NCBI GenBank assembly: GCA_900143635.1
Contig: FREY01000014.1
Location: forward strand, 35,073-99,072
DNA: 64,000 bases
Source: Rhodobacteraceae bacterium Alg231-04
GTDB lineage: Bacteria > Pseudomonadota > Alphaproteobacteria > Rhodobacterales > Rhodobacteraceae
Direction: 5' to 3'
The notes beneath the pieces were generated by a model. That model saw nothing but the letters and a program-made list of their open reading frames with translations. It was not told the origin of the DNA and ran no database searches. Each line of letters starts with the position of its first letter. The first letter of the stretch is position 1. The position numbers and the translations under genes were made by a program. Below, in pieces: positions 49,666 through 58,701 of the stretch.

Positions 49666-51084
49666 ATGATACCCATTACATGTGACCTGCTGGTCATCGG
49701 TGCCGGGTCTGGCGGCCTGTCTGTTGCGGCCGGCGCCAGCCAGATGGGGGCGGATGTTGTCCTGCTGGAAGGCCATAAAATGGGCGGTGATTGCCTGAAC
49801 TATGGCTGTGTGCCCTCCAAGGCGCTGATCGCGGCGGGCAAAGCGGCCCATGCCCACGGGACAGTGGCGGAATTCGGGGTGCAGGGGGCGCCAGCATCCG
49901 TGGATTATGCCGCGGCGATGGACCATGTCAGAGAGGTGATCGACACCATCGCCCCGGTGGACAGTCAGGACCGTTTCGAAGGATTCGGCGTACGGGTGAT
50001 CCGCGAGTTTGGGCGGTTTGTCTCTGCACGGGAGGTCGAGGCCGGCATCTATCGCATCAAAGCCCGCCGGGTGGTGATCGCAACGGGATCTTCGCCTCTG
50101 GTGCCGCCAATTCCGGGCTTGGATGCCGTGCCCTACCTGACCAATGAGACCCTGTTTGCCAACCCTGAGAAGCCGGAGCACCTGCTGATCCTTGGCGGCG
50201 GGCCTATAGGTGCGGAAATGGCGCAGGCGCATATCCGGCTGGGCTGCAAGGTCACTGTGATCGAAGGGGCAACCGCGCTGAACCGCGAAGACCCGGAGGC
50301 GGCCGCCTTGGTTCTCGAGACCCTGCGCCGCGAAGGTGTGGAGATTGCCGAGGCCGCCATGGCCGCCAATGTCTCAGGAGAGGCGGGTAGCATTCAGGTG
50401 GAAACGCAGGATGGGCGCAGCTTTTCAGGCTCGCATCTTCTGGTGGCGCTGGGACGCGCGCCCAATGTGGACCGGCTGAACCTGGAGGCCGCAGGCATCA
50501 CCTATACCAAGGCGGGGATTTCCGTCGACGCCACGCTGAAGACGTCTAACAAGGCGATCTATGCCATTGGCGACGTCGCAGGTGGGCTGCAGTTTACCCA
50601 TGTCGCAGGCTATCATGCCGGTGTGATCATCCGCTCGGCCCTGTTTGGCCTGCCGTCCAAGGCGGGCACTGCCCATATCCCGCGTGCCACCTATACCGAT
50701 CCTGAGATTGCCCAGATCGGCCTGACAGAGGCAGAGGCCATCGCAGCCCATGGTGACGCGGTGGAATTCGCCCGGTTTGACCTCTCTCACAACGATCGCG
50801 CCCTTGCCGAACGCAAGACCGAAGGCTTCATCAAGGTAATGGTGCTGAAATCGCGCCCGATCGGTGTCACGATTGCGGGCCATCAGGCCGGCGAGCATAT
50901 CAATTTCTGGGCGCTGGCGCTGGCCAACAGGCTGAAAATGGGCCAGATTGCAGCAACAGTTTCACCATATCCGACTTTTGGTGAGCTGAACAAACGCGCG
51001 GTTGGGGCATATTTTTCTCCCAGGTTGTTCAATAGTCAGATGGTAAAACGTGCGGTCCGGTTCGTGCAGCGCTGGATCCCCTGA
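49666..51084 (+). CDS. FAD-dependent pyridine nucleotide-disulfide oxidoreductase
   Basis: 472 aa, mercuric reductase/lipoamide dehydrogenase family. FAD site VIGAGSGGLSVAAGASQMGADVVLLE, redox pair GGDCLNYGCVPSKALI, NAD site ILGGGPIGAEMAQAHIRLGC and second FAD site AIGDVAGGLQFTHVA. The C-terminal dimer domain has SPYPTFGELNKRA where lipoamide dehydrogenase has HAHPTLSE, so the catalytic His-Glu pair is missing. It has no N-terminal heavy-metal domain. Electron acceptor unknown. Confidence 0.87.
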   Translation: MIPITCDLLVIGAGSGGLSVAAGASQMGADVVLLEGHKMGGDCLNYGCVPSKALIAAGKAAHAHGTVAEFGVQGAPASVDYAAAMDHVREVIDTIAPVDSQDRFEGFGVRVIREFGRFVSAREVEAGIYRIKARRVVIATGSSPLVPPIPGLDAVPYLTNETLFANPEKPEHLLILGGGPIGAEMAQAHIRLGCKVTVIEGATALNREDPEAAALVLETLRREGVEIAEAAMAANVSGEAGSIQVETQDGRSFSGSHLLVALGRAPNVDRLNLEAAGITYTKAGISVDATLKTSNKAIYAIGDVAGGLQFTHVAGYHAGVIIRSALFGLPSKAGTAHIPRATYTDPEIAQIGLTEAEAIAAHGDAVEFARFDLSHNDRALAERKTEGFIKVMVLKSRPIGVTIAGHQAGEHINFWALALANRLKMGQIAATVSPYPTFGELNKRAVGAYFSPRLFNSQMVKRAVRFVQRWIP

Positions 51085-51099
51085 CCCGGAAGGGGCTTT

Positions 51100-52485
51100 A
51101 TGCTCAACACGCTTTCAGGCCGGTTTTTGATCCTGACCACGGTCTTTGTGATGCTGGCCGAGGTACTGATCTTTGTGCCCTCAATTGCGCGCTTTCGTGA
51201 AGACTATCTGCTGAACCGTCTGGAACGGGCGCAGATTGCCTCTCTGGCGCTTTTGGCCGACGACATGCTGTCGACCGAGCTGGAGGCCGAGCTGCTGGAG
51301 AACGCCGGTGTTTTCAACGTCGTTCTGCGCCGCGATGAGGTCCGCCAGCTGATGCTGTCCTCGCCCATCCCGCGCCCGATCGAGGCGACTTATGATATTC
51401 GTGATGCCAGCCCGTTTGCGCTGATCGGCGATGCGGTTGCCCAGCTGGTGACTCCGGCCAACCGGATCGTTCGGGTGATTGGCGCGCCGCTGCGCGAGGC
51501 CGGGTTGCTGATTGAGGTCACGATGGAAACCGCGCCACTGCGGGAGGCGATGATCGACTACGGTGTGCGAATTTTGCTCTTGTCGGCAGTGATCTCCATC
51601 TTCACGGCCGTGCTGCTGTTTGTCGCCGTGCGGGCCTTTCTTGTGAAGCCGATCAAAGGCGTAATCGGCTATATGCAGCGCTATGCGGCCGCACCCGAGG
51701 ACGCGCGCGGGATCATTCAGCCAAACGCCGGCGTGATAGAGCTCCGCGAGGCCGAGGAGGCGCTGCAGCAGCTGCAGACCGAACTGACCCAAGCCTTGAA
51801 ACAGCGCGAACGGCTGGCGCAGCTGGGCGGGGCAGTCGCCAAGGTCAGCCACGACTTGCGCAATATCCTCACCTCGGCGCAGCTGTTTACCGACCGGATA
51901 GAGGCTAGCGAAGACCCGCTGGTGCGCCGACTGGCGCCCAAGCTTGTGAGCTCGATCACCCGTGCGGTGTCCTTGTGCGAAGGCACGCTCGCTTTTGGTC
52001 GTGCCGAAGAGCCGGCACCAACGCTGATGCAGGTGCGGCTGGGCGATGTGGCGGCCGATGTCGTGGACAGTGAAAGCCTGGCCGCAACCGACTGCATGGT
52101 TGAAATTCGCAGTGACGTCCCAGCTGATCTGCGGGTGCGGGCGGACCCGGAGCAGATCTTTCGCATCATGATGAACCTTGTGCGCAACGCCCGGCAGGCG
52201 ATTGCCGCCACTGGCAAGGCCGGACAGGTCACCATTGCCGCCCGCGATGAGAGCGACCACTGGATGATCACCATCTCTGACACGGGTCCCGGCTTGCCCA
52301 AGCGGGCGCAGGAGAATCTGTTCACCCCGTTTGAAGGCGGTGTCCGCAAGGGCGGTTCTGGCCTAGGGCTGGCCATCGCAGCCGAGCTTGCCCGCGGTCA
52401 CGGCGGCCATGTTGAACTGGCCACGACCGGGCCGGAGGGCACAGTTTTCGAGATCTGCCTGCCCAAGGGCGATGGCGTGGTGTAG
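51100..52485 (+). CDS. membrane sensor histidine kinase
   Basis: 461 aa. TM1 at residues 10-29, a periplasmic sensor of about 125 residues, TM2 at 156-178, then a HAMP-like linker and coiled coil. H-box KVSHDLRNI (His251), N-box NLVRNARQA, G1 SDTGPGLP and G2 GGSGLGLAIA are intact. No response regulator gene is next to it. Signal unknown. Confidence 0.9.
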   Translation: MLNTLSGRFLILTTVFVMLAEVLIFVPSIARFREDYLLNRLERAQIASLALLADDMLSTELEAELLENAGVFNVVLRRDEVRQLMLSSPIPRPIEATYDIRDASPFALIGDAVAQLVTPANRIVRVIGAPLREAGLLIEVTMETAPLREAMIDYGVRILLLSAVISIFTAVLLFVAVRAFLVKPIKGVIGYMQRYAAAPEDARGIIQPNAGVIELREAEEALQQLQTELTQALKQRERLAQLGGAVAKVSHDLRNILTSAQLFTDRIEASEDPLVRRLAPKLVSSITRAVSLCEGTLAFGRAEEPAPTLMQVRLGDVAADVVDSESLAATDCMVEIRSDVPADLRVRADPEQIFRIMMNLVRNARQAIAATGKAGQVTIAARDESDHWMITISDTGPGLPKRAQENLFTPFEGGVRKGGSGLGLAIAAELARGHGGHVELATTGPEGTVFEICLPKGDGVV

Positions 52486-52541
52486 AAACTGAAATTGGGG
52501 GGTTGCGACTCTTCGCGGGTACGACTAAACCCCGCCGCAGT

Positions 52542-52618
52542 GGACCGATAGCTCAGCTGGATAGAGTACCTGACTACGAATCAGGGGGTCGGGGGTTCGA
52601 ATCCTCCTCGGTCCGCCA
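52542..52618 (+). tRNA. tRNA-Arg (anticodon ACG), copy 1
   Basis: 77 nt including encoded CCA. Acceptor GGACCGA/TCGGTCC, anticodon arm CCTGA-CTACGAA-TCAGG, T-loop TTCGAAT. The anticodon ACG reads CGN after A-to-I editing. Confidence 0.97.
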
Positions 52619-52882
52619 CTTCCCCAAATTGCCTTTACGAACAACGCGCGATGCTTGTCACGTGTGGGGATGCCGCCCTTTGTTCTTCATGGTTGTTGAT
52701 GGGGCGAAGAAGGTTTTTAAGTGCACGCGGGGTAAATCGAGTGCCTGTCCATTTAGGTGCGCGCGTTAGGGCCTGTGGCCTGGCTTCATCAACCCTGACC
52801 TTGGCCTGAAAGAAAGAATTCTGACATTTCTGCTGCTTTGGGGTTGCGCCCCTGCGGCAGTCGGACTACATCCCGCCGCAGT

Positions 52883-52959
52883 GGACCGATAGCTCAGCTG
52901 GATAGAGTACCTGACTACGAATCAGGGGGTCGGGGGTTCGAATCCTCCTCGGTCCGCCA
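52883..52959 (+). tRNA. tRNA-Arg (anticodon ACG), copy 2
   Basis: Identical in all 77 bases to copy 1, 341 bp downstream. The identity extends 11 bp upstream and 4 bp downstream of the gene. Confidence 0.97.
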
Positions 52960-53037
52960 CTTCAAATACATCGCCGAACGATGGGTGCCGGGCAGTGCCG
53001 TTGCTCTGATCTTGGTGCCCTGATCCTCCTTTGAGGG

Positions 53038-53570
53038 TCAGTCGGCGGGTGTAAGGCGTTTGCTGTAATCGGACACCTGACGCGCGACGATTGCATTTCG
53101 CTGAGCGACGGTTTCACCGCGATACCATGCAGCCGTCCATTCGGTCATCTGTGCCGCGTCCACTTGTGGCTGCCAGCCAAGATGATGGCGGGCAGCGCTG
53201 CAATCCAGTTTTAGGAATGTCGCCTCGTGCAGATCATCACTGGGGTCCTGACGCCACTGAAATTTAGGCCCAAGCGTCGCGGCGAGACCTGAAACAACGT
53301 CCTCAACCGACAGGTTCATCTGCTCGGGCGGGCCAAAGTTCCACCCCTGCGCACTGAGCAGCGGGGCGGTGAAGGCGCGCATCGCATCGGTTTCCCGGTA
53401 GCCCCAGATCTGCTCGCAGTTTTCGTAACATTTATAACTGGTTACAATGACAACAGAACGCAATGAGGGCCTTGGGTTGCGGCAAGCCTCAATCAGGTTC
53501 ACAGCGCCATGACATTCGTGGAATAGGTTTCAACAGGCGTGGCATAGGACAGCCGTACCAGAGGCTGAGC
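53038..53570 (-). pseudogene. decayed CDP-glucose 4,6-dehydratase
   Basis: Remnant of a short-chain dehydrogenase of the RfbG type. Homology starts at AQPLVRLSYATPVETYSTNVM, loses frame by one base near 53508, resumes as AVNLIEACRNPRPSLRSVVIVTS, and has KCYEN...WGYRETDAM. It then jumps directly to GWNFGP, so about 110-120 residues including the YxxxK region are deleted. The C-terminus LHEATFLKLDCSAARHHLGWQP is recognisable. TSDKCYEN has become TSYKCYEN. Clearly non-functional. Confidence 0.7.
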
Positions 53571-53848
53571 GATGACGTCACCCTGGACTACGGCCACTCA
53601 AAGCCGTTCAGCCCGGACCATCAGGCGGGCCTGTCCTACCGCCATCAACAATGCCGCCGGGTGGATGTTGCCGTCGTCCAGTCTGCGGTCACTTGGTATC
53701 ATCTGAATGCTTGGGGCGGGCTGGGCCATTTTCCGCTCAGCAGTGCTGCCGAATTCTGAATTCTGCAGAAAAATACCAAGTATGCATTTCATTTTTCCCG
53801 TTTTTCGTGTATTTAGTGATAATCTTATTGTTAAAACGGGTAAACGGT

Positions 53849-54331
53849 ATGGGCGCTTTATTAAAAATTCGCCACTTCGGGGCGTTTGGAGTTTTTCACG
53901 GAAACGGGCAGAGAATTGATCTTGGTGCCAAACATCAGGCCTTGCTGGCCCTTCTTACCACTGCCGAAGACGGTGTTCGCACGCGGGTGTTTCTGGAACG
54001 ACATTTGTGGAGCCTTGCGCAGCCGGAACAAGCCAAAGCCAGCTTGCGCACGGCGCTCAGCACTCTGCGCCGTCACCTCGGTGCGTGTTCCACTGCGCTG
54101 ATTTCGGCAAATCGCGAGCGGGTCACCTTTGACGTGTCACAGGTGGAGTTTTGCGGCAGCAGCGAAAGCGGCGCCTTCATGGAAGGCTTTGAGCTGCGAC
54201 ATGAAAAAGCATTCGAAGACTGGCTGACCAGCAAGCGGCAGGTACACACACCTTCACAGCTTCGTCCCAGCGGATCGCTGGAGCGTGTTCCCGCGTCCCC
54301 CCATGCGTCTATGGGCGGAATTCTGGCCTAA
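53849..54331 (+). CDS. SARP-like regulator, truncated to the DNA-binding half
   Basis: 160 aa from ATG 53849. LKIRHFGAFGVFHGNGQRIDLGAKHQALLALLTTAEDGVRTRVFLERHLWSLAQPEQAKASLRTALSTLRRHLG is the winged-helix start of OmpR/BTAD (SARP) type regulators. The bacterial transcription activation domain (BTAD), and any further domain, are missing; the reading frame ends soon after FEDWLTSKRQ. AT-rich upstream. It may be a fragment or a free DNA-binding protein. Confidence 0.65.
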   Translation: MGALLKIRHFGAFGVFHGNGQRIDLGAKHQALLALLTTAEDGVRTRVFLERHLWSLAQPEQAKASLRTALSTLRRHLGACSTALISANRERVTFDVSQVEFCGSSESGAFMEGFELRHEKAFEDWLTSKRQVHTPSQLRPSGSLERVPASPHASMGGILA

Positions 54332-54463
54332 TCCTGCCCGTGTTGCGATGCAGTGTGGTGAAATCCTGGATTGCGGGCTGGTGATTGCAGCTCCCTCTTG
54401 TGTCGCGGATCGCGGTCGTTAGGTTCTGCAGTGAATCAACAGCGATGCAAGGGATCCGATCAG

Positions 54464-55459
54464 ATGAAAGCAATCACTTACCGCACCTTCGGTCCCGCGG
54501 CAGAGACGCTGCGCCTCGAAGAGGTGCCGACCCCTGTCCCGGCTGCCGGAGAGGTCGTGGTCGATGTTGTATTTTCCGGGGTGAACCCGTCCGACGTAAA
54601 GGCCCGTGCGGGTGCCCGTGCGGGAATGGACAAATTACCCTGGCCGACCATTGTTCCGCATAGCGATGGTGCTGGGGTAATCTCCTCGGTGGGCGAGGGC
54701 GTAGATCCGGCCAGAGTAGGAGAGCGCGTCTGGATCTGGAATGGGCAATGGCAACGCGCGTTTGGCACCGCCGCCGAACAGATCGCCCTGCCATCGCAGC
54801 AGGCTGTCAGCCTGCCTGACACCGTCCCGTTTGAGGTCGGAGCTGTTTTGGGAATCCCAGGTCTCACCGCGTGCCATGCCGTGTTTTCCGGCGGGCCGGT
54901 GGATGGCAAAACGGTGCTGGTTCAGGGCGGCGCCGGAATGGTTGGCATTCTGGCGGTCCAACTGGCCAAATGGGGGAATGCCCGGGTGATTGCCACATGC
55001 AGCGAGAAAAACAAGGAACGGGTTCTGGCGGCAGGCGCTGATGCGGTACTGGACTATAGCTCCGTTGATTTGGCGGCAGAAATCCTCGCCGCAACAGCTG
55101 GCCAGCACGTTGATCATATCGTTGAGGTGGAGTTTGGCGCCAACGCTGACGTCGATGCGGCAGTGATTGCGGAAAACGGTCGTATCACCGCCTATGGATC
55201 AGCCAAAGCAATGCGGCCAGAGCTTCCGTTTTATGCGCTGATGTTCAAGTCGGTCACGCTTGAAATGGCCCTGATCTACCTTTTGTCTCCCGGAGACCGG
55301 CGCCGAGCCGAAGATCTGTTGACACAGGCCCTTATGGCAAATGCGCTTCAATTTGCCCCCCCGCAAATCTATGCGATGGAGGCAGCGGCTGATGCTCATA
55401 TTGCTGTTGAAGGGGGCCTCAGAAAAGGCGCAGTCCTGATCCGCACAGCCGCAGACTGA
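54464..55459 (+). CDS. NADPH:quinone reductase / zinc-less alcohol dehydrogenase family
   Basis: 331 aa from ATG 54464. MKAITYRTFGPAAETLRLEEVPTPVPAAGEVVVDVVFSGVNPSDVKAR is the quinone oxidoreductase start; NADPH site VLVQGGAGMVGILAVQLAKWGNARVIATCSE. The zinc ligands of classical alcohol dehydrogenases are absent. Substrate unknown. Confidence 0.88.
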   Translation: MKAITYRTFGPAAETLRLEEVPTPVPAAGEVVVDVVFSGVNPSDVKARAGARAGMDKLPWPTIVPHSDGAGVISSVGEGVDPARVGERVWIWNGQWQRAFGTAAEQIALPSQQAVSLPDTVPFEVGAVLGIPGLTACHAVFSGGPVDGKTVLVQGGAGMVGILAVQLAKWGNARVIATCSEKNKERVLAAGADAVLDYSSVDLAAEILAATAGQHVDHIVEVEFGANADVDAAVIAENGRITAYGSAKAMRPELPFYALMFKSVTLEMALIYLLSPGDRRRAEDLLTQALMANALQFAPPQIYAMEAAADAHIAVEGGLRKGAVLIRTAAD

Positions 55460-55561
55460 CACATTGGGATCCGGGAATTGAAAGAGTTTTCGCAAGGAGC
55501 ATTTTTTTGTGAAAACCCTCTTGCACCCCTCAAGAACTCCCATTAGACAGCGCCTCACCGA

Positions 55562-55636
55562 TGGGGTGTGGCCAAGTGGTAAGGCAACAGTTTTTGGTAC
55601 TGAAGATCGTAGGTTCGAATCCTACCACCCCAGCCA
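55562..55636 (+). tRNA. tRNA-Gln (anticodon TTG)
   Basis: 75 nt with encoded CCA. Acceptor TGGGGTG/CACCCCA, anticodon within GTTTTTGGTAC, T-arm TAGG-TTCGAAT-CCTA. Its 3' end is the integration site of the island described below. Confidence 0.95.
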
Positions 55637-55647
55637 TCGGTACTTTC
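55620..55647. repeat. attL-like repeat at the tRNA-Gln 3' end
   Basis: 28 bp identical to 62453-62480. It covers the last T-loop base through CCA of tRNA-Gln plus 11 bp after it. Confidence 0.8.
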
Positions 55648-56008
55648 TCCAACAATCTAAACAGCTAAGCGGTCCGGTCGCCCGGAAAGTGCCCCAGTTT
55701 CTGCCCCCGTTGGTCGGAGCGGTTTCTTCCCCTGTTTTCGTGGGTCTGAGTGGGTTGGCGGGGCGCTGACGTTTGCTCAGGACGAGCTAATCCAGAACCA
55801 CTAGGGATGTACCTGAATGTGGTCTTCCCCGGGGCCTCGGTCAGGTCCTGTTGACCCATAGTCGTCCTTTCTACCCGAACCCCCTTCCTTCTTCTGAGGG
55901 TTCATCTAAGGTGCTGGGGAATAGGTATAAGTAATGAATAGAAGGCGTAGGGGAGAGACCCCAGGTTCTTCCTCCCTTCCATCCCAATAACGAGAAGAAA
56001 GGGTGACC

Positions 56009-56631
56009 ATGGGAGACATTGAGAACCCCTGGCACTCCCGCCCGATCGACGTCCACCGCTGGTCGGACCATCCCGAGGTTGCAGGCCTGAAAACCGCTCA
56101 AAACCAACCAAAGGCAGAAACAGGGGCGCTTTCTAAGTTCGCAGGCAAGGCCATTCCTTAACAGTTAAGATACTGAAGAGGATGGAAAACTACGGCATCA
56201 CCTTCGCCGATGTTCGCCGTTCTCAGGCAGAAGAAGTTATTCTGCTTCGTGAACCGAAACTTCGGAATGACAAAGCTGGGCCCCTTATCGAATACGAGGA
56301 TACCGACGAGACCACCAAGATGAGAGATAAGCTGCGGTCCATAAATTGCTGGCTAGAGAAGGCAGACATCGAGTCTGATCTGACCTGCACCGAGGATCGG
56401 CGGCTACAGTGGATCTTCAACAATGCAGACTTTAGGCAGGGAGGGAGGCTTCGCGGTGTAGCGGAGGCAAGGAAGAAAGCTCGTTCCGCCAGGATCGGAA
56501 TATACGGTTCCACAATTCCAAAAATCCAAGGGTGCGCTGATAATGATAGCCATCCAATAAAGCTTCAGGCCTCCGACATCGCACACGAGCTGGCACACGT
56601 TCTCATGGGTCACCCTCCTATGCCATTCTGA
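56009..56631 (+). pseudogene. decayed conserved hypothetical typical of mobile elements
   Basis: Two fragments in line. 56009-56161 encodes 50 aa starting MGDIENPWHSRPIDVHRWSDHPEV, with an AAAGGG ribosome site. 56182-56631 encodes 149 aa with RRSQAEEVILL, YEDTDETTKMRDKLRS and RRLQWIFNNADFRQGGRLRG. From memory, both belong to one protein of about 330 aa whose family has a DVHRWSDHPEV start and an FNNxxFxxGGRFYG motif. The middle is missing and the end has diverged; its HELAH may be coincidental. Function unknown. Confidence 0.5.
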
Positions 56632-56868
56632 TCGCCAAAACGCAGGCGAAGGAAAAATGGATCCGGTGAAGTTCTCCTTTTGTTCAAACCAGCGACACTC
56701 GCTTGGTAGGATGGTTTGGGCCAGCGCCTTCGGGAGGAGGTGAAGATGCTGGCCCGGTGCGTTGGCGCTCCCTGTTGTTTTTTTTCGCCACCGCTCATGC
56801 TGGCTTACTCTGGGAGGAGCGAGAACCAGCACATTCCATGTGATTTTCTGACCTGAAGTGCCTCTTCT

Positions 56869-57096
56869 CTATTCGTCAGCCATCAATTTCGCGGCATATT
56901 CCGGGATGTTGGATCGCGAAATACCGATCTGAGCGAGCTGGTCGTCGCTCAATTTCGAAAGCACCGATAGCATCCGAGCCATCCGTAGTGTTTTCAAGGC
57001 AGCACTTGCTTTGGCCCTGATCCAGGCCATGAAAACGATTGATGCGGCGACGGTGTGACCACGATCTGATCCAGCCATTTGCGTGCTATCAGCCAT
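56869..57096 (-). CDS. DUF1127 domain protein
   Basis: 75 aa. Core RMARMLSVLSKLSDDQLAQIGISRSNIPEYAAKLMADE with IGISRxxIPEYA. Its start overlaps the end of the next gene upstream by 8 bp. Confidence 0.75.
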   Translation of the reverse strand: MADSTQMAGSDRGHTVAASIVFMAWIRAKASAALKTLRMARMLSVLSKLSDDQLAQIGISRSNIPEYAAKLMADE

Positions 57097-57310
57097 ATGC
57101 GGCCTCCAGTGCCAGTTTTTTGATGTTACTGCGTGGGATACCCAGATCGCTCAGATCACGGTCAGACAGGGCCCAGAGTTCTTGATAGGTCGTGCGATAA
57201 ACCCTGCGTTTGGCTTGCGCCCTTCGTAAATGGTCCCGCTTTTGATGAAAGAACGTGCGACCAGCATCAAAAACGACATCCAACCCACTGTTTGATCGCG
57301 TAGTTGCCAT
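57089..57310 (-). CDS. DUF1127 domain protein
   Basis: 73 aa from ATG 57310 with AAGGGG upstream. Core YRTTYQELWALSDRDLSDLGIPRSNIKKLALEAAYG, a clear DUF1127 tail. Forms an operon with the 75-aa gene and is divergent from the LysR regulator (130-bp gap). Confidence 0.8.
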   Translation of the reverse strand: MATTRSNSGLDVVFDAGRTFFHQKRDHLRRAQAKRRVYRTTYQELWALSDRDLSDLGIPRSNIKKLALEAAYG

Positions 57311-57440
57311 GATAGCGCCCCTTATCTTGCTGCGTCGCGGCATTTATGCCGCACTGCAGAGGTATGCGTATTTGATAACGCTCACAATTTGGCGAATTGG
57401 CAAAGGCCCCATGCCAAATTGGAACAACAAGGATCGTAAC

Positions 57441-58352
57441 ATGGACATTTCTGGGCAAATGCTGATCTTTGCGACGGTTGTCGAGCAAGGCAGTATATCT
57501 GCGGCTGCAAGATCGATAGGGCAGACCCCATCGGCTGTGAGCAAACAGATCGGTTTGCTTGAAAATCGGGTTCACTACCGCTTGCTTAATCGGACCAGAG
57601 CGGGTGTCTCGCCGACGCAAGAGGGCCATGAATTCTACGAAAAATGCAAAGCGATGGCTGAAAAATTCAAGGAGGCCGAGGCGATGATGCGCAATCTTGA
57701 CGGTATCCCGCGCGGAGAACTCAAAATCGCATCCACAGTTGCGTTTGGTAAGTCCCAGTTGATTCCTGCTTTGCCAGCGTTCATGGAAGAGAACCCTGAG
57801 GTACAAGTCTCGTTGGATCTGACGGATCGGGAAATTGATCTTCGAAGTGAAGAGTTTGATGCGGCGATCTGCTTTGCCGAACAACGCAAGAACCCGGATG
57901 CGGTCGTCAGGCGCTTAATGCAGAGCCGCAGGGTGTTATGTGCCTCACCTGAATACCTTGAGCGGTCTGGCGTACCAACAAATTTTGCCGAACTAGCCCA
58001 ACACAACTGCCTGAGGGTTGCGGGCAAAAGCAACAGGAACGCCTGGAACAGTGTTGAATCGATGACCGGCGACAGATTTGAAGCAACGGGCAGTTTTAAA
58101 GGAAACAGCACTGATGTTGTCTTTCGTGCAGCACTCGCTGGAATCGGGATCGCGCGACTACCCTGCTACATGGCAAACCGGAAGTTTCAGTCCGGTGAGC
58201 TCGTGCATGTGATGCCGGAGTACGCACCGCCCAGCACAGATATCGTTGTGATGTTTGGCGACAGGCGCAATCTGGCGCCGAAAACCCGTGCGCTCGTGGA
58301 CTATATGGTTCGGTGGTTTCGCGATGTCGAAGATTACCAAATGACCGGCTAG
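57441..58352 (+). CDS. LysR-family transcriptional regulator
   Basis: 303 aa from ATG 57441; upstream in-frame residues run through the shared intergenic gap and are unlikely. HTH FATVVEQGSISAAARSIGQTPSAVSKQIGLLENRVHYRLLNRT, then the periplasmic-binding-like effector domain. Probably controls the divergent DUF1127 operon; inducer unknown. Confidence 0.9.
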   Translation: MDISGQMLIFATVVEQGSISAAARSIGQTPSAVSKQIGLLENRVHYRLLNRTRAGVSPTQEGHEFYEKCKAMAEKFKEAEAMMRNLDGIPRGELKIASTVAFGKSQLIPALPAFMEENPEVQVSLDLTDREIDLRSEEFDAAICFAEQRKNPDAVVRRLMQSRRVLCASPEYLERSGVPTNFAELAQHNCLRVAGKSNRNAWNSVESMTGDRFEATGSFKGNSTDVVFRAALAGIGIARLPCYMANRKFQSGELVHVMPEYAPPSTDIVVMFGDRRNLAPKTRALVDYMVRWFRDVEDYQMTG

Positions 58353-58608
58353 CCGACTCTGGAAACAACCGGAAGTTTCCAAATTGAACCAGCCCCACCC
58401 GTTCGCCCAGTCGCGGGTGTCTGGGGTGGAGCGAGAGATCGCTTGGAGGCCGGGGATGGCCCAAGCCACAGGTCAGAGCTGGTCGAAGTCCACACCGTTG
58501 GCCCATCCAGAGCGTCAAATCCTCTGCCCACTTGAAACCAGATGAACAACGCCCCCTCAAGGCGAAAACTCCCATAAATCTCAGGCAATTGGTGGCAAAT
58601 GCCGCTTC
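58353..58608. other. short non-coding stretch
   Basis: No gene seen. It may be debris of an insertion sequence; I recognise nothing definite. Confidence 0.3.
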
Positions 58609-58701
58609 TCAGGGGTCAGGTCGCAAACTCAACCAGATAAGAAACCCGATATACGCGAACACGGTGACGTTCAGCATTGTATCGATGATTTGCCCGCTCA
58701 T
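58609..58701 (-). CDS. possible 30-aa single-pass membrane peptide
   Basis: ATG 58701 overlaps the stop of the transporter fragment (ATGA). The peptide has one hydrophobic helix (VTVFAYIGFLIWLSL). Small transporter companions of this size exist for NSS transporters; here it is an inference. Confidence 0.4.
   Translation of the reverse strand: MSGQIIDTMLNVTVFAYIGFLIWLSLRPDP

Noticed and set aside
52619..52882. Mobile element between the two tRNA-Arg copies
   Set aside because: Only 264 bp with no gene or inverted repeats; a simple duplication explains it.
56566..56631. HELAH as an HExxH metalloprotease motif
   Set aside because: Occurs at the extreme end of a decayed frame with no third ligand or surrounding fold.
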